DNA of 64,000 bases from Watersipora subatra (lineage: Eukaryota; Bryozoa; Gymnolaemata; Cheilostomatida; Watersiporidae): positions 3,286,001-3,350,000 of the forward strand of contig NC_088716.1 in NCBI RefSeq assembly GCF_963576615.1. Direction: 5' to 3'. Positions 9,062 through 21,000 of the stretch are shown in pieces; the first letter of the stretch is position 1, and the number at the start of each line of letters is the position of its first letter. The notes beneath the pieces are model-generated. The model made no database searches. It worked only from the letters and a program-made list of their open reading frames with translations, and was not told the origin of the DNA. A program made the translations under genes and the position numbers.

Positions 9062-12000
9062 CTAAAACAAATATAATGTCTCCTGGAACAGGTAGCTGAA
9101 CTAGCTAGAGGTCTCGTTAAACCAAATCCAAATGAAACAATCTGTTAACACCATGTTGTTAACACCATGTTGTTAACACCATATTGTTAACAACATGGTG
9201 TTAACAACCTGGTGTTAACAACCTGGTGTTAACAACCTGGTGTTAACAACCTGGTGTTAACAACCTGGTGTTGACAACCTGGTGTGAACAGCCTGGTGTT
9301 AACAACATGGTGTTAACACCAGGTTGTTAACACCAGGTTGTTGAGCAGAGTCTGTTATGTAGAATCACCTAATGTCAATTAATTTGAAGCATGAGTTATC
9401 TTGTAACTGGCTATCAAGCGTACCATAAAGTGTACCCGCATACAGAGCAAGTGTAGCATGAAGTGTACCTGCATACACAGAAAGTGTACCATAAAGTGTA
9501 CCTGCATACATTGTCAGTGTACCATAAAGTATACCTGCATACATTGTAAGTGTACCATAAAGTGTACCTGCATACATTGTAAGTGTACCATAAAGTGTAC
9601 CTGCTTACATCGTAAGTGTACCATAAAGTATACTTGCATACATAGTAATTGTACCATGAAGTGTACCTGCATACATTGTAAGTGTACCATAAAGTGTACC
9701 TGCATACATCGTAAGTGTTGCATGAAGTGTACCTGCATACATTGTAAGTGTACCATATTGTGTACCTGCATACATAGTGAGTGTACCATAAAGTGTACCT
9801 GCATACATAGTAAGTTTACCATAAAGTGTACCTGCATAGGCCTACATTGTAATTGTACCATGAAGTGTACCTGCATACATTGTAAGTGTACCATAAAGTA
9901 TACCTGCATACATTGTAAGTGTACCATAAAGTGTACCAGCATACATTGTAAGTGTACCATAAAGTATACCTGCATACATTGTAAGTGTACCATAAAGTGT
10001 ACCAGCATACATTGTAAGTGTACCATAAAGTGTACCTGCACACACTGTAAGTGTACCATAAAGTGTACCTGCACACACTGTAAGTGTACCATAAAGTGTG
10101 CCTGCATATTTAGCCATGATATGAAAAACAACTCAAGGTTTTGACCTATCATTCGCTGACAGGTAAAAGAAATTTCACGCTATTGTTTAGGGCACCCGGT
10201 ACATGAACCATATATATAAAACGTGCAAAAAACGATAATTGAATTTTTCAGTTATCCTACTGAATGAAGCTAATCATTGTCAAGGCAGATGAAGGGCTGT
10301 CAACAGTTGCTTCTCCTTAAATCATTTTTTAGAAAACTACACTTTCAAAGAGCTCGTAGATTTCTAAAATTTTTTTTAGCGATGTGTGGGCGAAGCTTGT
10401 CATTCAAGATCAAGTCTAGGGCTGGTTTCACTGAACTTTATCAATGCCTACACGAATATACCAATTCAATGTTCTGCACATACATCGGCCCCTGCCGTAT
10501 GACATTAATTCATTCCGGTGTTGTCATCGTAAGGCGAAGATGTCATATAGAGAGATATAGAAACCCATAGTAATTATCTAATGCAAACACCCACTGGTAA
10601 AAACATCAAAATTACTGTACCTACTGTACATATTACAAATTATTAACAAAATATAATTCTAATCTTAGTAACTATACCTACTAGTAACTATACCTACTAG
10701 TAACTATATCTACTAGTAACTATACCTACTAGTAACTATACCTACTAGTAACTATACCTACTAGTAACTATACCTACTAGTAACTATACCTACTAGTAAC
10801 TATACCTACTAGTAACTATACCTACTAGTAACTATACCTACTAGTAACTATACCTACTAGTAACTATGCCTACTAGTAAATATGCCTACTAGTAACTATA
10901 CCTACTAGTAACTATACCTACTAGTAACTATACCTACTAGTAACTATACCTACTAGTAACTATACCTACTAGCAACTATACCTACTAGCAACTATACCTA
11001 CTAGTAACTTTAGTGTATTTAGTGGTTATGAACCGCAATAAAATGTAACATTACATTGTATTACATGTGTAGTAGGTACCGTGGGGATTTCTTACCTTCA
11101 AGATAGACACATAGATAGTATAACATAAACTTTGAATTTAAATTTAATTAATTTAGCTTACTAAACACTCAAATCTGAGTTGGTATATATTTTACTAATC
11201 AAAACTTTAATTTTGTAACCTAACTGTTTACAGTTCCATTATCACTGTAACTTATAATAAATAAAGCTAAACTGAGAACAAAGTATATCTTTCAGGCGTT
11301 GTGGGAGGGATTTTGGTGAATATCATAACAGCATCTTTGTAATTCTGACGTATTCAGCACACCGACTGCCAAATTTGAATTCTAAGAAAGTTTTTGGTTG
11401 ATGTCATATGACGTGGAAAAAACTTTGTACGATGGGGATGAAAAAACAGCGTGTGTGACATTGGAAGGCAAAAACAATAAGAGAGCCATCGTAACCAGGG
11501 TGCAATGTACTTTTGTACTATTAGCAAACGAATTTTACTCCAAAAATAGATTGTGATTGGTTGAATTATTTATGAACTGGTGCTAGCCATCTTGCTCACA
11601 CTAACGGGCGCAATTCGTTTTTAGGTCACCAACTGATTTGTCGAAACCGGAGTGTTTTTTGAGCTGTAGATGGATGTACATTTGAGCCAACTACCAAAAG
11701 CTGATGGTTCAAATTACCTGAAATTAGGTGATTCCACATAAGAGACTTTGGTTAACAACATGGTGTTAACAGATTGCTTTATCTGAACACGGCATAACAG
11801 AACCTTTCAAGTAAGCCTGCATTGCGTAGCAAGAGGAAACAACTCCAAAGCAATAGCTTTTACAAAACTTTGCTATTGTATGACAAGCTTCATGCTGCCA
11901 GTGCAAACACCTGCTGAGTTAGTCAATAGCTCAATGCCGAGGTGAGTCATGGCACCCCACGAGGCAAAGGAAGGTAAAGAGGCCAAATGAATCATCAGAT

Positions 12001-15000
12001 CATATGATGCCGCTGTCGAAGATGAAGGAATTATATCTACCTACTCGCTTGCACAATTTCCCCAAGCTATCTGTGCAGGACTCTAGAAGCAGGCGACTAT
12101 CGAGCTGTCACATCACTTGCGAAATACTCATGGAATGTTGGCAGCCACCAATAAAGCATATTGCCAAGCTGCCTCTTAGTACATTTGTAGTATATAGTTG
12201 CATTATGTGAAAAGGTCATGTAATCTTTCACGCAGCATTCATCAAGCCTTTCACAATGGGATATGAACTTATCTCACCATAGCCTGTCCATAGCCTGACT
12301 CCTTTATGATGAATGATAGGAGAATCTGAGGGCTGCCACTGCTGCCATTCGCTAGACTAAATTTTATCAACATAACTTTATAACTTGGCCCGTTTTCTCT
12401 TGCTTGTATAGCGAGAGCTGAGAGCTAAACAGACAACAAGCCTTGTCTTCTGGCAAGAGATGTACCGATTAGCCTCATTTTTTACTTATAAATCTGGTAA
12501 ACAGAACTAATTCCAAATGTGCGGCTTAATTTCTTGAAGTGGAAGCATTTGGAAGCCCAAAATACCTGACAGGTTTTGGAAATTTTTTCTATCCAAGTAA
12601 AGGAAAGATAAATAGCGGTTGTGAGCTGGTTATTTCCATATACAGCAGCACTCCGAGCAAACTGAATCTGGATGCGCTATGGAAGTCACAACAGCCTAGA
12701 TCAATAGCTGTGCCAAACCTCTCTCCAGTAGAAACGTGTTTACATAAGAACATGGTTGACCGGTTTCCTGTTCCTTCCGGTCATGTATTGACACTCTCAC
12801 GTTTTTCACTTGGCGCCCACACATTTTTGCAGATAAAGACCAAAAATATTTACTTAGTCTGTTGCGAAACAATATTTTCAATGTAATAAGTAAGAAAGGA
12901 GGAAATAAGCGTGTAATCTACAACCGGTCTGGAACTATCCAGGGGACTTTCTAGCGCTGGGTTTTTCCGTAAATGAACAATGAATTAAAGAAATGTTCCA
13001 GATAATGCTTATAGTTCAACTTTATCTCACGATCTCTACTAAATTTAGCCACTTTTTAGAATTGAATCTCACGCGTGTCAGTACGCTAGTTATATTCAAG
13101 AAAAGTCAGACAGGTTCTGAGTCTATGCTGAGGTTCTGAGCCTATGCTATGCCTATGGTTCCTATGCTATAACTATAGTTCCTATGCTATGCCTATGGTT
13201 CCTATGCTATGCCTATGGTTCCTATGCCATGCCTATAGTTCCTATGCCATGCCTATAGTTCCTATGCTATGCCTATGGGTCACAGCGCTATTTTTGATGC
13301 ATTTTAAAACTGCCGAGCAGCTAGGAGCAATTTTTAACATATAAATAGTTCCGACTGCTTTATTCTTGGCAACTTGAAATCCTCCGAAAAATAGGATACG
13401 GTTGATACAAAAGCATTTATCAAGACAGGAATCGCTTTCTCCTGCAAAATGTTAAATAATTCTACACTGACGGTCAAATTCAAGATTGACTTTATTCTAG
13501 CAGACATCAGATATCCGGGTTTAGTAAAACGCAGGACGGCGTGATGAATTGCGTGACGCTGTGTAATGGCTAAAAGCTGTGTGATGTCTAAAAGCATGCC
13601 AGATCATCATAAAATTGCTCCCAACAGCTTACCAGATACATTTTAAGTAATATCTCAACAAACCAGTGATTTTCTTTTCAAGTTTAAATTATTTTCAAGC
13701 TAATACAGGTCGAAAGTTTTTTTTTCAAGCATTTGTGAATATGACTCCCGACAATTTCTAATAGATTTTAAAGTGTTATTAGCTAGGTTAAGTACATTTT
13801 GGACCAATTTCGACCCTAACATATTTTCCTAGTTTCAGAAAAATCTTAAAAAACTAGAAAAATACATGAGGGTCAAAATTGGTCCAAAATGTATTAAAAC
13901 TAGATAATAACACTTTAAAATCTATTAGAAATTGTCAGGAGTCATATTCACAAATGCTTGAAAAAAAACTTTCGACCTGTATTAGCTTGAAAATAATTTA
14001 AACATGAAAAGAAAATCACTGGTTTGTTGAAATATTACTTAAAATGCATCTGGTAAGCCATTGGGAGCAATTTTATGACGATCTGGCATGCTTTTAGCCA
14101 TTACACAGCTTTTGGCCATCACACAGCGTCACGCAATTCATCACGCCGTCCTGCGTTTCATTAAACCCAGACATCTGATGTCTGCTAGAGCTTTACTCTG
14201 CCAGACATGAGCTGTTGTGTACGTGTGAGAGTACATGAGTACCTGTAGGGTGTCAGTCAGGTGTGGCTCCCCGACATCTGGCATGTCTATCATGTGCTGG
14301 TCATTGGTTATAGCTGTGACCTTAGCAATGAGTGAGGAGAGAGACTGAAACGGTGTACTACCGTAAGTCATGTAATAGAGAATACAGCCCAGACTCCATA
14401 CGTCTGCCTTCCTCCCAACCTGAAAGTGAGAGAACGACGTGCTTTGCGGGCGATGAAGCAAGGATAATGATAACAGGAAAGGCCAGATTTTAAATCATGA
14501 CAGAGCGTACCATTTGGAAATTTTTATCATTGTGGGATCGTCTTTGTTCAAGATACAGTAAACGCTTCTATAATATAAACCTCCTTTTACATAAATTCTA
14601 ACGTAAAGAATTTATGTTAAGTTTTTGTTTCGTGTTATGTAAAAAATTTCATATAATATAAAGCATCAAGTCGGTGCTTGTCCTCAAATTCGATTTGAGT
14701 AATGAGAATTTCATAAATAACATTAAAAACATTGTTTTCTCTCTTGTCGTACTTGAGAAAGAAAACGGCATCTAGTGGTATATTTATTATATAGACTAGT
14801 ACCCCGGTAGTCTAGCGGTATATCTATTATATAGACTAGTACCCCGGAAGTCTAGTGGTACATCTATTATATATACTAGTACCCCAGTAGTCTAGTGGTA
14901 TATCTATTATATAGACTAGTACCCCGGTAGTCTAGTGGTATATCTATTATATAGACTAGTACCCCGGTAGTCTAGCGGTATATCTATTATATAGACTAGT

Positions 15001-18000
15001 ACCCCGGAAGTCTAGTGGTACATCTATTATATATACTAGTACCCCAGTAGTCTAGTGGTATATCTATTATATAGACTAGTACCCCGGTCGTCTAGTGGTA
15101 TATCTATTATATAGACTAGTACCCCGGTAGTCTAGTGGTATATCTATTATATAGACTAGTACCCCGGTAGTCTAGTGGTATATCTATTATATAGACTAGT
15201 ACCCCGGTAGTCTAGTGGTATATCTAGTATATAGACTAGTACCCCGGTAGTCTAGTGGTATATCTATTATATAGACTAGTACCCCGGTAGTCTAGTGGTA
15301 TATCTATTTTATAGACTAGTACTCCGGTAGTCTAGTGTGCCATGAAAGATCGTCTGGTGTGTCGATAAAGCGCAGACAATAAGTAGCTGCACAAGTATTC
15401 AGAATTATCACAAAGCAGTTGATTGCGGCAGGTGTTAGAGTGTAGGTCTACCGAGATGCTGCTATATTTTTGACTATTTTAGATAGATTATTGTTTTACT
15501 TTATTTTAAGACATACATTTTTCTGCATCGCAGATCTTGCTGGGTAGCAGAAAGTTCGATTTAAATTGACATTGAAGACATGCGCTCCCCTTAACGTGAG
15601 ATTGCCGCAATCATGACCCTAAACGAGGTGAAGCTGATATGAAAAAAAAAAGAAAAGTTGTTGATAAAACCGACTGATTTAAAACTAATTTAAAGCGACA
15701 AGCATTAAATTATTAAATTAAATATTAAATTTTACAGTTATTAAATTAACAAGTTAAGTTTTGTTATTCTTTTTTGAAAGAACAACGGAGTGAGTTTGGG
15801 CAGATGTTAGAACGTATTAGACAATTAAACGTATTTTACTGTTCATATAATGTATAATCCTTTCAACCTAAACGTTTCCAGAACAGATTATTTACGTTAT
15901 AGGATAATCTACTGTAGTGTACTTGGCAATTATTACAATTTTCTCCAATAACCATTGAAATGAATGAATAAGGTGTGGACCTCAACACAACTGTCTCTGT
16001 CTATGAGCATAGATGGTGATAACAGTTATAGTCTAGAACAGTGGTTCTTAACCTTTTCAGTGTATTTCCCACTTTGACAAACCACACTTCGAGATTTCCC
16101 CCTCTCTAGCAGCCGAAAATTGTGGTATTTTTGCCACTATCAGATTGCAGGAGGAGGCTTTTCAGATATCATTTTGCCATACAGTCAAAATGAATCAATT
16201 ATTAATTGAACTGTGACAGAAATCATATTTTATGGTTAGTTTGTCATGATATACTTTTTAATTATGGAAAAATAAAGTTCAAGATAAACACAACAATAGA
16301 GTAATTTAATTATAATAAAAACAGCACAGTACAAAGTTAGCAGTCATGATCTTAGTGGGCTCTCTGCTGCTGTTTATTTTTTACTAGCTCTGGTATGTTT
16401 GGTGTATGCTTGTGCGATGCCTCAGTAGTATGGTAGTGACGCATAGCTGATGCAATGTAGACTAATTATCCAATAAGCTGCTCGATACATCACCAGGCTT
16501 GGTTTCCGTATTTATACAGTTTTACCCACAATAAAAGCATGTATCTACACCATGTATGTGGTGAAAATACAGTACAACAGCTATATCATTGCAATGCGCG
16601 TAATCAATACTCTCAATCTGAAGCTTGAGAATTTCCCACCTCAAATTTCCCACTGGTGGGAAATTTCCCACTGGTTAAGAACCCCAGGTCTAGAAGTTTC
16701 AAGAGAGGTATGGTGACCCTAGAGGTATAGCGGAAGAGATGACCATATGACAGAAGAAGAAAGAACTGCTTGGTCTATCCATTAGATGGCCTACTAGTTT
16801 TAGAATGTATAAATCTTTGTTGAAAATCGTGATTGAGAACATAACGAATGGAACCGTGTAACCGTAAAATATGAAACTCGATAACCTTAATTTTCAGATT
16901 TCAGTTCTGACTCTTGTAGAAGCTCCTTACAGACTTTGGTTGCATCCACCGCGATATGCACACTTTACAAGCATCAGGTTACTGTATGTCCAAACTTAAG
17001 ACATGACAGGAAAGCGAGTTCAGCTTATACAGGCTACTAGCTGTGCCACCCGGCGTTGCCCGGGTAATAAAAAGTCTTTGGTCAGAAAATTGATTGATAT
17101 TTAACATATAACAACATTTGCCTTTCACATACTACATATCATGAAAAATGTGTTTTGTGTAATTGAAATAAATTAAGAGAGAAAATAAAAACAACTGTAA
17201 AGGTTTTCAAACAACTATTAAACTTTATATCATAAGAAAAATGCTTCGTGCAGGTCAAATAAATTAAAACAATTAAAACGACTATAAAGGGTTTAGATGT
17301 AAATGTGAAATAATTGACAAGTAATAGCTAAATTAAGTCTGTTTTGCTACGATTACAATATGAGATGATTCGGTAATAATACAATTAGTACGAACTGAAA
17401 AAACAAAATAAAGATCCTGAATATATGTAGAATTAATAATAACAATTCTTGCATAGAAGTGTGTGTGTGTATATAAAAAAGGTTACTGTTCCACCAGAAG
17501 CTACCCATCAAAACTTTGAATACGGCGATACGTAAACAATATAATTGTCCGCTCGAGAAGAATTGACTTTGATACCAGATATAGTAATCGAATCTTACGA
17601 AAAATATTCCTTAAAAGGGACGTCATAACGCGTGGCCGCATCGGTAAAATAATCAGCGTGCGCTACAACTATAGCCGAAATGACAGATCCATAGACATAC
17701 TTTGAGAAATATATATATAGATGGATGATATCGATTGAGAGACCTTGAGAACTAACGATGAAAATCAATGTAAGTGGATAAAAGACTGGTAAGGATACTA
17801 TACTGAACCAGAGCTTGAACTGGTGATAATCAAACATAAATATTATTGATATTAATGAACTTTCTGTAAGCAAAATTAATTGAAGCAAAAAGTTTACGCG
17901 TATCAGCGTTTAGGGAAAACACGAGGAGACAACTATCATAGCTGCAATCGCTTCCTGGTCTCCAGCTCTTATTCAGAATGCATAAATTATGAGGAAAAGG

Positions 18001-21000
18001 CAAGACACAAGGTCCTGAGGCTAGGAGAAAGGACAAACTCTCATGAGTATTCAAATAACTCCTTTTTTTATATATAATTAAGTAGATGTTATTTTTCAGC
18101 ATCTAAAGTTAACAAAGAGTTGTCTTCTCAAACAGTAACCTCTACAAACAAGCATTGAATGCATTTAGTTGTTTTACTGTTGCAGATCACTTGAACGCTA
18201 TTTCGTGAATCACGGTGATTATCATTAATACTGCCAATGCAACTCTCTGTTTACGGATATAAACCTTTGGAAATACGCAATTTGATGAGTCGAATCACAC
18301 AATTGCCTAACGAAAACCGAGTTCAGACTGAGTTTTATGGCTTTGTACTTTGTTAACACAAAAAATGCTTTGAGGTCAGCATAGATAGAAGTGACGGCGT
18401 GTAACAAACAACAGACTATCAAATAAACCGTAGTCACCTTGTTTATGATTACTAAACAGGAATATGTTCTACGTGATAACCAACAGTTAATCCATTAATA
18501 CAGAGGTCAATGTCAAGGTCAATGTGGTTTCACAACACGTGCGCTGATGTACTTGGTATTTCTGGTTTCAACAACATCCTCTATGGAATAGGTGTGTGGC
18601 TAGAGACTATGTGTGTGGCTAGAGACTATGTGTGTGACTAGAGACTAGGTGTGTGGCTAGAGACTATGTGTGTGGCTAGAGACTATGTGTGTGGCTAGAG
18701 ACTATGTGTGTGGCTATGGAATTGGTGTGTGGCTATGGAATAGGTGTGTGGCTAGAGACTATGTGTATGACTATGGAATATGTGTGTGGCTATGGAATTG
18801 GTGTGTGGCTAGAGACTATGTGTGTGGCTAGAGACTATGTGTGTGACTATGGAATTGGTGCGTGGCTATGGAATTGGTGTGTGGCTAGAGACTACCTGCG
18901 TGTGTGGCTATGGAATAAGTGTGGTCTTGTCTGGTGGTGAAGTATGCTATGAATAACCTCTTCCGTATTATCCTTACAATACGAAATCAAACTGCTTTTT
19001 GTAGTGCTGTTAGTGGTACGTAGAATTGTTGTTATATACCTGGATATACGTATACGCGCAGTGAAATAACTTGGCAAGTCATGGTTGTAATAGAACTCTA
19101 TAAATGGCATTTAGTAAAAAATGTTTTTCTTTCAAATTGGTATGTCAACGAGCAATTTTTACATTGATTTTCTAAAATTATATTGACTGGTTTCATAGTG
19201 CAGGAAAAAACTCAAGCCAATACTGTGTAAGATGTTAAAAAGAATTCGATGTTTTCACCAGTAAACTTCATAACAAGTCTTACTCAGTTTTATCCTTGCT
19301 ACAAGTAATATGTGTACTAGTAATACCTCAGCTAGTAATATGAGTACTAGTAATACGTCAGCTAGTAATATGAGTACTAGTAACACCTCAGCTAGTAATA
19401 TGTGTACTAGTAGTACCTCAGCTAGTAATATGAGTACTAGTAAGACTTCATCTAGTAATATGAGTACTAGTAAGACTTCAGCTAGTAATATGAGTACTAG
19501 TAAGACTTCAGCTAGTAATATGAGTACTAGTAAGACCTCAGCTATTAATATGAGTACTAGTAAGACTACAGCTAGTAATATGAGTACTAGTAAAACTTCA
19601 GCTAGTAATATGAGTACTAGTAAGACCTCACCTAGTAATATGAGTACTAGTAAGACCTCAGCTAGTAATATGAGTACTAGTAAGACTTCAGCTAGTTATA
19701 TGAGTACTAGTAAGACCTCAGCTATTAATATGAGTACTAGTAAGACTACAGCTAGTAATATGAGTACTAGTAAGACCTCAGCTAGTAATATGAGTACTAG
19801 TAAAACTTCAGCTAGCAATATGAGTACTAGTAAGACTTCAGCTAGTTATATGAGTACTACTAAGACTTCAGCTAGTAATATGAGTACTAGTAAGACTTCA
19901 GTTAGTAATATGAGTACTAGTAAAACCTCAGTTAGTAATATGAGTGCTGGTAAGACTTCAGCTAGTAATATGAGCGCTAGTAATATGAGCACTAGTAATA
20001 CTTCCATTGATTCAGCGACAGAAGTAAGTAGAGTGACTACTAGTAGCATTTGATAAATATTTCTCAAACCAGTGAGTGCTTTCCTGTCTCATCGGTTACA
20101 AACCTCTAATAGACACATTAGACATAGACAGACCTCTAATAGACCCATTAGACATAGACCTCTAATAGACACATTAGACATAGACAGACCTCTAATAGAC
20201 ACATTAGACATAGACAATTTCCAGTATTCCCACGACCAAACGAGCGGATGCGAGGTTTGGGAGTTTTTATGATAAATGCATGTGCACACAACTTACGAAA
20301 ATTATTCATCAACAATGAGACGAACTATTGTATTAAAATTTCATCAACAAATTTAACCATCGTTTTGTAGATTAGTTAAAGTATAATAACGATACAAAAC
20401 ACATATAGGCCTATTAAAATATGTTACCAAGTCTTTGTAAATTGTCGAAATCCTCAAAAAAACTTACCCATCTGATCGGATTATACACAAATTGACAGAT
20501 TTATTTGGACGAAAATCGTCACAAAACGCTTGAAAAGCTTGGTTTAATAAAAGTTAAGACCGGAAATTGAAACGCCGGTCGACAGATATTAGAACGATTA
20601 AATCGTGCGCATTTCGCGAAAAAATAATGTGCATTGTCGACGGTTTCTGTCACTAACGTAGGAGTACTGAAGTCGTTTCATCTTTGCCGATGTCAAAGTA
20701 TCTGACTTTTTAGAAACATTCGAGTACTTTGGTATTCTAACTGATGTCCAACGCAGTGTAAGTATAGGAAATGACGACGATACTTTTTTCTAACGATTCT
20801 TATAAGATTACGATATTTAATTATAAGCTTGGATATTATTCTTGACACTTCTTGATATTGTTAGCTATGACGTTTTTAAATGTAAACAAAATTGTTCATT
20901 GGTTTTCTATTATTACTGTATTACTATTATAAGTTTGGATATTCTTTTTTACACTTCTTGATATTGTTAGCTATGAAGTTTTTAAATGTAAACAAAATTG

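Noticed and set aside
9458..10144. 228-codon Cys-rich frame and 212-codon opposite-strand frame
   Set aside because: Both arise from a 33-bp unit without stops; unit differences change amino acids freely and the frames begin and end at array edges.
12539..12886. 115-codon plus-strand frame in a TTK intron
   Set aside because: No domain, no splice context, and a similarly long frame lies on the opposite strand.
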